From the NCBI GenBank assembly GCA_963932465.1, contig OZ010792.1, positions 186,467,377 through 186,531,376 of the forward strand: a stretch of DNA of 64,000 nucleotides. Reading direction: 5' to 3'. Origin of the DNA: Maratus speciosus (Eukaryota > Arthropoda > Arachnida > Araneae > Salticidae). The position numbers and the translations under genes were made by a program. This document shows, one piece after another, positions 23,992-33,526 of this stretch (the stretch's first letter is position 1; each line of letters starts with the position of its first letter). The notes beneath the pieces were generated by a model that worked only from the letters and a program-made list of their open reading frames with translations, searched no databases and had not been told where the DNA came from.

Positions 23992-24645
23992 GTGAGGGGA
24001 ACTGCTCGCCCCCTTAGCAGCAATGAGAGAGGAAATGGGGTGAGAAAGAGGTTTACAGAAGAGAAACGGAAAGTAGTGACGTGTTTTCTTTGCGGGGGTA
24101 CCACTATCGGTCAGAATGTACGCAGAAGAAAGAAGTGGTCTGTGATGAGGAGAAAAAAGTTAATTGGGTCAGTGCTAAAATTGGATGGACAGCGGCGAAT
24201 TGTAAAAGCAGGAAGCGGAATAATGATTTTTTACCTGTGGTGGAGCGTAATATTGCAGGGCAGAAAGTTGTGGCTGTTAAGGATTCTGGTGCCGAAATTT
24301 GCGTATTTCGGAAGAATTTGATTCCAGACAAATTTATGACTGGAGGTCACATTTATTTAATCCCAGCGATAGGAAGAAAGCAGAAAGTTGGCCTAAGTAA
24401 TTTGCCAGTAGCTCTATGGGAACATAAAGGAAAAAAACCTTCGGAAATTGACATACATGCTGCTGTCGCGGAAAATTTAAACTCTCCGGCACTGATAACG
24501 CCTGCGGTGTACAATGCTTTAGTAGCGCAAAGGAAGTCGGATAGTGTATCTATGGGATTAGAGAGTCATGAAAAATGTGAAACTGGAAGGGAGGGAAACC
24601 TTATAAATACTGAAACTGAAGGGGAAAAGCAGACTCATTCAGATA
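23992..24645 (+). pseudogene. Zinc knuckle and protease of the LTR element
   Basis: A basic stretch is followed by a zinc knuckle whose halves are in two frames: CFLCGG in one, YHYRSEC in the next, so a small indel lies at 24084-24106. After it one frame is open to the palindrome insertion at 24645. It contains the retropepsin core AVKDSGAEICVF (near residue 60 of this frame), with the catalytic Asp-Ser-Gly, and a C-terminal part with ALITPAVYNALVAQ. The enzyme would cut the gag polyprotein. The frame passes on to 26068 once the palindrome and one TA are left out. Confidence 0.75.
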
Positions 24646-26065
24646 CACAATATGGCCAAAGGTGACCGGTCACTTGCGATTTTTGACGTTTTGTTAAATA
24701 TCTAGAAAAATACATGAGGAATTAACCTGAAATTGCAGATGTGTAAACAGTATAGTATAGGTCATATATTTCCGTGAAGATTTTGTCCCGAAACCCCATA
24801 GGAGACCATCAAAAAATTGAAAAAGACTGAATATCTTTTGGATAACCCTGTAAAAACTAATGGAGCAAAAGCGTTTAAACTCGAGATTATTAATAAATGG
24901 CTTATTGTAATATACTGTGTTCATTTTTATGAGGATATCATGTATACTCGCAGAGAAATCAAGGTTTTTATAAAAACAGTCCGAAATTTCGCCAAGTTTT
25001 TTGCTTATAATTTGCAGAGTTCTTAATATAAAAAAAGTTCTTTTCAGAAAATATGACGAATAACATTGTACACCATATCCCGCAATCAGAATGGAAAAAT
25101 AATAAAAATTGGGTGAAAAATGAGCAGGTTTACTAAAAAAGGTTTCACTGCGCATGCGCGAATGCAATCAAAATATAATGTACAAAATGTGTTAGTTAAA
25201 TGTATAGAGCAACTTTTGTAAAAGTCTCAAAAACATAGTTTGAAAAGTCTGATAATAATCGTTTATAGAATAAGCTCAAAATCCGTTGTTCCCAAAATGA
25301 AGCAAAAAGATGAGGGATTGTATCCAAATACAGTATTACTTGCAATATTGTGTATGCTAAATTGGCACTAATCAATGGATATATGGATACAACCCGTTAT
25401 GTTTTTGCTTCATTTTGGGAACAACGGATTTTGAGCTTATTCTATAAACGATTATTATCAGAGTTTTCAAACTATGTTTTTGAGACTTTTACAAAAGTTG
25501 CTCTATACATTTAGCTAACACATTTTGTACATTATATTTAGATTGCATTCGCGCATGCGCAGTGAAACCTTTTTTAGTAAACCTACTCATTTTTCATCCA
25601 ATTTTTATTATTTTTTCATTTTGATTGCGGGGTATTCTGTACAATGTTGTTCGTCATATTTTCTGAAAAGAACTTTTTTTTATATTAAGAACTCTGCAAA
25701 TTATAAGCAAAAAACTTGGCGAAATTTGGGACTGTTTTTATAAAAAACTTAATTTCTCTGCGAGTATACATGCTATCCTCATATAAATGAACACAGTATA
25801 TTACAGTAAGCCACTTATTAATAATCTCGAGTTTAAACGCTTTTGCTCCATTAGTTTTTACAGGGTTATCCAAAAGATATTCGTTCTTTTTTAATTTTTT
25901 GACGGTCCCCTATGGGGTTTCGGGAAAAAATCTTCGCAGAAATATATGACCTATACTATACTGTTTACACACCTGCAATTTCAGGTTAATTTCTCATGTA
26001 TTTTTCTAGATATTTAACAAAACGTCAAAAATCGCAAGTGACCGGTCACCTTTGGCCATATAGTG
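24646..26065. mobile_element. TA-inserted giant palindrome (Tc1/mariner-type MITE)
   Basis: Ends CACAATATGGCCAAAGG and, inverted, CACTATATGGCCAAAGG are flanked by TA (24644-24645 and 26066-26067). Two arms of about 682 bases (24646-25327 and 25383-26065) are inverted copies, nearly identical by eye, around a 55-base centre. The CACTATATGGCCAAA type of end is familiar from Tc1-like elements. No transposase frame: the mirrored open frames at 24694-25167 (minus) and 25525-25743 (plus) are the same sequence read from each arm. Each arm carries TGCGCATGCGCG. The insertion leaves the frame of the LTR element intact on both sides. Confidence 0.9.
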
Positions 26066-26067
26066 TA

Positions 26068-26588
26068 CAAGAAATGATTGTGGGATGGGGCTTTTAGACA
26101 GTGAAGTATTAACAGTTCCAGAAATAAAACAAAGGGTTAACTTAATAAAAATTATGGAGAATCAAGACCAGGTAGCTCAGGTTGTAGAGGCTAGAGAGCA
26201 GAGAGCCCAGTCAGATCTACACAGAAAACAGTTAAGAGGTCAGAAACAGAGAAATTTTAAGGAGAAAGGCGGTAAGAAAGAGATGCGGTAAGATCCGGTA
26301 AGAAAGAGAAATGTTCAAATGATAAATAAAGAAATATTAAATGGAGACCCTAAAATAGCGGATATGGGAAATGGTCAAAAGCAAATTAATTCTATAAAAT
26401 ATAAAATGAACCATAAAAAGAGTAAAGCTTATAGTAATGAGGATGAGTTTATTAATTTAATTAATGAAATGGCAGTTAAAAGGAATTTAGCACTTAATTT
26501 TGTGATTATTAGAGAAAACGAAACTTCTAATAAGTGTGCTTCTGTCAACAATTGGCCTAATAAGAAAACTGTAAGTGGAAATTGTTGA
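26068..26588 (+). pseudogene. Region after the protease in the LTR element
   Basis: The frame that ended at 24645 resumes here and runs to TAA/TGA near 26291, with a Gln/Lys/Arg-rich, probably helical stretch containing VPEIKQRVNLIKIMENQ. A second frame follows at 26319-26588, with DEFINLINEMAVKRNLAL. I recognise neither as RT or integrase. They may be a protease-RT linker or gag-like extension. Confidence 0.45.
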
Positions 26589-27723
26589 ATATTTTAAGAA
26601 TGGTAATTTAGCTTATGAAATATTTTTTTTTTGCTGTGTGTTATTAATATTGGTATTTAATGTGTTTTAAATTGTATATTCATGAGTATAAAATGTCTAA
26701 TAAGGGATTATTGGTTGTGTGAATAATGACAATTAAGTATAAGATGCAGAAATGAAATTGTGCAGCCAAATGGTAATGAAGATGAGTAGATTGAGATTTA
26801 TAATATTGGAAATCTCATTTTCTTTAATGAATATTAAATTTAATTGCTGTGTGATTTTTTAAATTGTAAATCAACGATTAAATGTATAATATAATGTGGT
26901 GGATTATGCTAATTTGGCAGAATGAATGTAACAGATCACATAGTTGTGTGAGCTTATGGGAATTATACACTGATTCTAGGTATAAGCAGGATTGTTGCAT
27001 TGAATTTTAATGTGTTATTAAAGTGGATTTAATGTTTGTAAAAAACAAAGTAAGATGAATGGAATTGAATATTTCTTTAATAGTTTGTTTAATAATTTGT
27101 TTTATTAGTATATCTTGTTTTTTTAATTAAGGTAAGAAAAGAAAAAAACTGGAATGATATATTAAAATGTTCACTGGTAGATGTTGGGAAGTTATGTAAA
27201 TTAGAGTTAATTAGAACGATGTGTTATAACTAATAAAGATAATGCCTTAATCTATGTGTTATTGTCCGATGGGAGTATCATGCGATCTTTTAATTTAATG
27301 ATTACTGGAAATTGCTAAATGAGGTGGTTTTAAAATTTGGAAATTAGAATGTTTCCACAGGTCTAACGTTAAAAAATGATAACAGTACTTAGGAGTGTAT
27401 GTAGCACAAGTAATATGTGATATATGTGTAAGTACTTATAGAGAGTTTATTAAATATTTCGGGTTTGTGTGAGTCTAAGTGTTATCCATTGATTATAATG
27501 CAAATGTGTTAAGAAGTTTATGCGGTTAGATCCTATTATCACTCATGGGGAATGGATCTGGTACAAGGAAAATTAAATGATAACCTCCACTTGAAGACAA
27601 TATTGACTTATTAAGGTGAAAAAAAACTGTTGTTATGGACTGATAATGGACTGATATCATGATATGGACTGATACCATGTTAGTGACTTTCCGTTCATCG
27701 TTTGAAAACAGATAAGAGAAAGT
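26589..27723 (+). other. Decayed 3' part of the LTR element
   Basis: About 1.1 kb of AT-rich sequence without open frames between the last gag-pol remnant and the purine tract. It is too short and too degraded to hold RT, RNase H and integrase, so those domains were lost or never present. Confidence 0.5.
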
Positions 27724-27733
27724 GGAAGGAAGG

Positions 27734-28118
27734 TGTCACATTCATGGCTCCGAACTCCTGCTACCCTGCAACCCCCAACGCATCTCGGGAACCTTAAAGT
27801 GGACTCTCCGCGGAGGCTAGATGCTGGGGGTTGAGAAAATAAAAACTTTACAGGCAGAGCAAGATCGAGCCCTTGACCTGACAGAGTGAAAGAATGTTTT
27901 GGGCCAGTGGATGCGCCGAAACTTTAACTCAGTAGTTATTGAATGCTCTCGGAAAACACGGGATAGATAGGCATTGAGCCTACCCTGTTAATGAATAATT
28001 AAATTGTAAATTGTTTGTGTTAATGTAATTAAATTTTTTTTTGTTTAGAGGCATGCGTCCTCATTGATCTCGTCAGTAATAATTATTACCGGGCAACCAC
28101 CGCACGGGAAATCGCCTC
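27734..28118 (+). repeat. 3' LTR
   Basis: About 94% like the 5' LTR by eye. A purine-rich tract, GGAAGGAAGG at 27724-27733, lies directly in front, where plus-strand priming would occur. Confidence 0.85.
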
Positions 28119-28123
28119 ACTAC
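28119..28123. repeat. Right TSD of LTR element (ACTAC)
   Basis: Second copy of the 5-bp duplication found at 11839-11843. Confidence 0.85.
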
Positions 28124-28544
28124 AAAATTTCATGTAATGGAAGGGGAAATTCCCTTCAACATGTGGGACGAAAGTAAAAACAAAGATATTTTCATTATTG
28201 AACTCATAAATGTAGAAACCCATGCAATTATTCCCATTGAAGAAAAATTAGATTTTGAAAAATTAACTGGCTACCTTGTTTCTTACTACAATGATGCATG
28301 GTGGCTGTGTTATATTTTAGATGAAAATTAAATAAAGGTTACCTTTCTTGATCCACCAGGACCAGTCCATTCTTTTAGAAAACCTTCGGCACTTGATGTT
28401 CTGTTGATTTCATCAACTGATGTCATTTACAAAGCAAACCCTACTACACCAACTGGTTTTACACCAACTGGTTTTACATATACTCTGCAACCGGATGAAG
28501 CAAACAAGATTGAAAAATTTTTTACAGATTTCTTAGAATCATGA
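28124..28544 (+). pseudogene. Same uncharacterised family, C-terminal part
   Basis: Right part of the gene interrupted at 11843. If one copy of the 5-bp TSD (ACTAC) and the LTR element are ignored, the frame passes from left to right without a break, which proves the two parts belong together. Readable motifs: WWLCYILDEN, then an in-frame TAA at 28329, then VTFLDPPGPVHSF, and a Thr/Pro-rich stretch with PTGFTPTGFTY followed by PDEANKIEKFF. The end is TGA at 28542, and a polyadenylation-type AATAAA lies at 28570. Absence of introns and the multicopy nature fit either a transposon gene or a processed copy. Confidence 0.65.
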
Positions 28545-28669
28545 AAAGATAAAGTCAAATTTATTTTCGAATAAATAAATTAAAAAAATATTTTACTTTG
28601 TGAGGAGGACACAAATATCTTGCATATAAATCAGAAAATACATTTGATATAAAATGTACTATGCATCTA

Positions 28670-29316
28670 CAGTTAGAACCTCTTTTATCCGAAACTCTTT
28701 TAACCGAAATCCAATTTCAAAGTTTCTTTTTTTTAACTATCACATTCCTTGTGTGCAAAATCAATTTTGGAAGCTTCTTTTTTTAACTGTCATATTCCGT
28801 GTGAGCAAGCCGTCCTTTCCGAACTACAAGTACATATAAATATTTTCGATCCCCTTTATTAGAGTTCCTTTGGATTTAACTTGAGCTCACGTAAGCTGCG
28901 GAGTGGAACGAAGAAAACGAACAAATTAGCCATTCTGAAGCTTTTGAATGTTTTGCAAAAGGTTTGGCATGGCTGGAGCAGCAGAAAGACTGTGATACTG
29001 GTGAACTAATAATATTAAAAAACTTGGTCATAGAGCTTTAAAGTAAAAGCAATCGAAACTGCGACAAACAAAACCTTTTTTCAAACCCTTGTCATCTATG
29101 TAAAAGGTATTTAATTTCAAAATTAAAATTCAGGTAATTTATTCTTGTTTCTATTTTGCTATTGCTTTTTTATTATTAGACACTTGTTACCATAATAAGA
29201 AATATTTAATAAATTTCTCCTTAATATTAAAATTGAAGCATTCTTGATTATCCGAAAATTTCGATTTTCCGAAAGAGGGTCGGTCCTAATTACTTCGGAT
29301 AATCGAGGTTCTACTG
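28670..29316. mobile_element. pogo/Tigger-type element, internally deleted
   Basis: Ends CAGTTAGAACCTC and, inverted, CAGTAGAACCTCG, followed on each side by ATCCGAA-type text, with TA at 28668-28669 and 29317-29318. It holds the C-terminal end of a transposase (28901-29041), so it derives from a full element by internal deletion. Confidence 0.8.
28901..29041 (+). pseudogene. pogo-type transposase, C-terminal remnant
   Basis: Forty-six codons and a TAA. ISHSEAFECFAKGLAWLEQQ followed by GELIILKNLVIEL has the style of the last part of pogo/Tigger/jerky transposases, which often end in such an acidic helical stretch. The catalytic DDE part is missing. Placement inside matching terminal repeats supports the call. 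Confidence 0.65.
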
Positions 29317-29318
29317 TA

Positions 29319-29789
29319 TATGTGAAAATGACATTGCCAATGTAATTTAATTTTTTCATAGCATATTTCCATGTGCTATTTACATTAATTGTTTGGAAAC
29401 GAAATGTAATATTTATATTTTATTACCTGTATTTAAAAAGTGATCTATATTAAGTATTTATAAAGTGATATAGTAGAAATATTAACCCTTTCAGGGTCAA
29501 GTAATTGTGTTTTTGTAATGTTGAATTCACACCGGAATTTTCAAAAGAATATTTCTTTGAATATAAGGAAAATCAACTTTACAACTACTTCCACCAAAGT
29601 TATAAAGTAAAATTTATTTAGACGTTTCCTGTACAAATCTTGATTAAAATTTGATAAGATACAATATATCCCACCGGCATTCAAGGCATTAAGTACATAT
29701 AAAGTGTTAAGTAGTTATTAGAAAGATTAAACATATATAATATAATGGGAGCCATCTTAAATAAAAATTGAATAAGTTTTTATACGAAA
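29319..29789. other. AT-rich stretch, nothing recognised
   Basis: No frame, repeat or end sequence that I recognise. Confidence 0.5.
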
Positions 29790-30150
29790 CTAGGGGGGTC
29801 TGCCCCCTACAAGCTACGCTCGCCAACCCCCGTTCAGACACCGCAGAATCTAAAAACACGCTAATCTGATGGGTTTTAAAAATAATAGAGAAGATTGAAT
29901 TATACTGAAAAAAGCTGTGCAGATCTCCCTGTAAACGGGTTTCCATTCAATTCACTTTGATTGCAAAAATTTAAGGGCAAATCAGTTGCTGTGAAGACAT
30001 CCAATGGATGTTTTCGTTTTTGATTAAAGAGGATCAGTTAAACATTTGAAAAAAAGCTAAAATAAAATAAATTAAGTATACAGAGTCTTTGTCTCCCGGT
30101 ATTTTAAAACAATCTCCATAACAATAGCCTAAGTCATGTGACTATCATCA
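29790..30150 (-). mobile_element. Helitron, 3' part
   Basis: On the minus strand it ends in a GGGGGCAGACCCCC-type hairpin and CTAG, followed by T, and parallels 1825-2150 over about 330 bases, including CCCGTTTACAGGGAG-like text and CCGGGAGACAAAGAC. The other end (TC) was not found; downstream sequence is unlike the first copy from about 30110 on. It may be cut off, or it may extend beyond the open frame at 30185-31486, which lies on the same strand. Confidence 0.65.
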
Positions 30151-30184
30151 ACAGTTCCAGGCGGACCACTTCGCTTTTTATACT

Positions 30185-31486
30185 CTAGGTGCCATTTTGG
30201 TACTTTAATGTTAGCCAGGCACAGGTGATAATTCGCCAGTTCGTAGTTAGAAGATGGTGATAATAAGATATGCATATGATTGCATAATTATTAGGGGATT
30301 TGTCAATATATGTGATTACATAGTCTTTTTGAATATTTTCAACTTGTCGGAAAATGTGTTTGGTATTGACTTTAACAAGATTAGATACATTTGCCCAAAG
30401 AGCATCAGTTAACTTTTCAATTACCAATATTTTCCATTGATTAAAATATGTAATTGGTTTATTGTAATAAATAGAAATTTTATATATAAACAAATCAATA
30501 TCAAATGTAAATTGCTTTATAATTGAATTTATATTAAGTTTTGATGGAGGTCTATATTTAGTGCCGTATCCCATTAATTTTCTTAATGTAAAATCATTAA
30601 CTATATTAAGATTACCAGTGATTATATGACCATGATCTTTATTAATATATTGCTGTAGTGAGGGGTCGTTGCAGTTACAAGGGAAAGTACTTGCAGCAGA
30701 TGTATTTTTTGAAAAAGAATTATAATTAAAAATCTTTCTACCTAATGGAATTGGATATTTAAATGTTCTAGATAATTGGATAGTATGAATAGGAAATTGA
30801 CATTTTTTGTCATTTATAATAGAATTAATATTAATTTTATTGAATATTTGATTTGTATAAGTAATTAACATTTGTGTATTTGTATTTTTAAGTTTAGGTT
30901 TTTTTTGTAAATTAATGTTGAATTGATTGACTCTTGTCATAATAAGATAAAAAAATATATCTGAGAAATGTATCGAGAAATTTTTACCAAGAAATATATT
31001 TAAATATTGTGCAAGCTTTTTCTTTTTTATTGCAAAGATATATTTACGAACTAATTTCCAATTGTAATCAATTGAATATTTATTATGAAGGTTATTTAAC
31101 TGTTTAATTATAGTATTTTTAGAGATAATTATTGAAGAAGAAGATCTACCACGTTTGTTACGTGTTGTTCTGCGATTTAAATTATGATTTAGTGAAGGAT
31201 AAAGTGGATTATAATCAGTAATATTGTTAATGGATGAAAAAAACTTTAATATTCCTATTGAATACTTCAGTATTAAGTCCATATGGATAAACTGTACTAT
31301 AATATTGCATGAATGAAGACTCCAAAAATAAACGTTCTGATATGTTTTTTTGAATTTGTAAGATTGATGTTTATATATATATATATATATAATTACTTTG
31401 GCTCGTGTTTGAAGTTCGACATGGAAGACACCATGTTTCTCCTGAAATAAGTAAAGAAGCATAACAAAAGAACAGAGAGCTCGCAA
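30185..31486 (-). CDS. N-terminal part of a Penelope-like polyprotein (probable)
   Basis: An open frame of 433 codons, about 75% A+T, with a TTG at its upper end and the first ATG at 31460-31462. Its first 60 codons include a translated (TA)n run and are probably not part of the original protein. A basic patch, RRTTRNKRGRSSSS, lies near residue 110. The last third holds PCNCNDPSLQQYI, DHGHIITGNLNI, LRKLMGYGTKYRPP and YIDKSPNNYAIICI. I know this order of motifs from the region that precedes the reverse transcriptase in Penelope-like elements and similar unnamed animal proteins. The RT itself should follow, but the frame stops 40 codons later at 30185, so the gene is truncated. Long survival of an open frame in such AT-rich DNA is notable. 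Confidence 0.5.
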   Translation of the reverse strand: MRALCSFVMLLYLFQEKHGVFHVELQTRAKVIIYIYIYKHQSYKFKKTYQNVYFWSLHSCNIIVQFIHMDLILKYSIGILKFFSSINNITDYNPLYPSLNHNLNRRTTRNKRGRSSSSIIISKNTIIKQLNNLHNKYSIDYNWKLVRKYIFAIKKKKLAQYLNIFLGKNFSIHFSDIFFYLIMTRVNQFNINLQKKPKLKNTNTQMLITYTNQIFNKININSIINDKKCQFPIHTIQLSRTFKYPIPLGRKIFNYNSFSKNTSAASTFPCNCNDPSLQQYINKDHGHIITGNLNIVNDFTLRKLMGYGTKYRPPSKLNINSIIKQFTFDIDLFIYKISIYYNKPITYFNQWKILVIEKLTDALWANVSNLVKVNTKHIFRQVENIQKDYVITYIDKSPNNYAIICISYYHHLLTTNWRIITCAWLTLKYQNGT

Positions 31487-33526
31487 ATTGCAGACAAATT
31501 CAATAAAGGGCCGCTCGGTTGCCTAAAACGTCCACTGCTGAACAAACATCAAAGCAACCTGTAGGTATTATATGAATTATGATATAATTAATGATATAAT
31601 TAACTGGAAAAGTTCTTAGCAATAAATTAGTTATTAATAAAGGTAAGTACCCGTACTTCAAATTATTTACGCTAATTAAGAAAATAAATTTCCTGAATTT
31701 GCTAAACATGTCTTTAAGAAAACAAAAATTCTGTTTTGAATTTAATTGAGTTTAACAACAGTTTGTTGTTATTAAAATCTAATTAAATTTAAGGTTGTTA
31801 TAAGGAATTGACTTGTATTATAAAAAAGCAAAATTAGTTAATTAAACTCAAAGTTTCTCGGTAGAATGAACTTGCATGGTGGTAAAAATCAAGCTATGCC
31901 ATTCTGCGATATTCCATTTCCATTTGTGTTAGCAGATAGATCTTTTTGTTTTGATTTTCTCGGACAAGGTGGGTTGAATGGGTGTGGTGTGGTGCAGCCG
32001 ACATTGACTTTCTCATCGTGGTCTGCAGAGCGGAACTAACTGGTCCTCTGCAGGGACCGGCAAACAGATTGAGGTCAGTCGAAACACGAGTATATCCGGG
32101 CGAACAGATGGATGTACGAGGATGGAGAAAGTTGTTACGGACACCTGCGCCTACAGGCAAACAACAACAGCAGGTAGTACAAAGTTTTGTTGATGATTGT
32201 CGCTGATTTAACATAAGAATTATTTTTTTCCTTTTCGTTACCTGCGTGTTTTAACCATTTTATTTTGATAGCATTTTTATTTATTTATTATTATTTTTTT
32301 TTAACCAAGCAAAAAGCAATGGGTAACTCCGTTTAAAGAAACGATTTAATTAAAACCAATAAACGGAAAGACAATTTATCTTGTAGTTTCGCAAGAAAAT
32401 ACTAACTATAAATTTATTTATTCTTGGATCTAATTATTCGCATGGTTCTCAATTTTTTATATTAATTTTTTATATTTAATAACTCTTTATATGTTTTTTA
32501 AAGTTACATTTTAAAAAGAATTGTGTGTTTATTTATTCTTTCAATTTGATTAGAAATTTAAGTATCTTTAAATACAAAAGAATAGTTGGAGAACTTCAAA
32601 GACAAGCTTCAAAGATTTAAGTGAGCACGAAATTCTCATACCAGCTGCTGATAGTTTCACTGATAGTAGTTTCTCATAAAAAAAAAAAAAACAAAAAAAA
32701 CGAACATACTGAATACTACAGTATTAATTTTGCTTATGAATGTTCTCTTACTTTGAATACTTTTCACACTTTAAGTTTTACTTATATGAACTCGTACTAT
32801 AGCATCGCATCTGGGATTTGAGTGTTAATGTTAAAAAATTTTTTTGTCATATTTAAAGAAGTATAGAAGTTATTTCTAATAAAACCCATTTCTTATGATT
32901 ATGCTATTATGGAATTATTATGAATTAGAAAGTTTTTACTTAATATTTATTTTTAATACTTTCGATATTGAAATCAAATATTTATTTGTTTAATTTAATT
33001 TGAGAAATTACTTAGAAAAGTTAGTCCTTTGTTTATCTTTAAATGATACACATTAAAAGTTACATTTGATATGGGACCGTATTGATGACGAAAATGCCTA
33101 CAAAACAATCATGCATTTATAGGACTAATAAAAAATAAAATATATTCAAAATTACAGCTTGCTTTTTAGTTTCACGAATAAATTAATTATCTTTTACCTT
33201 ATACAAATTTAACTTGTTTTTGTTTTCATTTAATGATCCATTTAAAAAATATAATGGAGTTACGCTGAAGTACGCTTATGCCAGCACGCCATTGCCATAC
33301 AAAGCAAGCGGGAAATCTATCTCTACCTTTAGATTACAAGCTAGACTAAATTATAGTGTACTGACTATCATTTAAAAAAAAATAGTCATTACAGGTTCAA
33401 AGTACAATACTTAAGTCATACAGCTTATCTTGAGTAGCAACAGAAGTTACAGTAACCATAATGTTACAGTTACCAGAATGTTATAGTTTAATTTTCCAAA
33501 GTTTATTGTAAAACTGTATCAAAATA
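31487..33526. other. AT-rich stretch with one GC-richer island
   Basis: Mostly AT-rich without genes. An island at about 31970-32210 is richer in GC and reads open for 74 codons on the plus strand (31982-32206) and 106 on the minus strand (31894-32214). Neither product shows a motif I know. The plus frame reaches CAACAGCAG|GTAGTA, a possible donor, so a real exon cannot be excluded. Confidence 0.4.

Larger units (their letters stand above)
11844..28118 (+). mobile_element. Gypsy-like LTR element without visible RT, nested insertions, 5-bp TSD
   Basis: Two direct repeats of about 386 bp (11844-12230 and 27734-28118) enclose gag, zinc knuckle and protease sequence. The flanks carry ACTAC at 11839-11843 and 28119-28123, and removal of the element restores the frame of the host pseudogene. 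By eye the LTRs differ at roughly 22 positions (about 6%), so the insertion is not young. The span of 16.3 kb is swollen by later insertions: a hAT element, a 7.9-kb repeat block and a TA palindrome. Without these, about 5 kb remain. I find no reverse transcriptase or integrase motif, so this copy probably depended on a complete relative. The Gypsy assignment rests on the gag and protease style and the primer site. Confidence 0.85.

Noticed and set aside
24694..25743. Two open frames of 157 and 72 codons
   Set aside because: They are the same sequence read from the two arms of the palindrome and have no known motif.
30185..31486. Mitochondrial or endosymbiont insertion, because of the AT-rich long frame
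   Set aside because: The motifs DHGHIITGNLNI and TKYRPP fit a retroelement protein; no organelle gene is recognisable.
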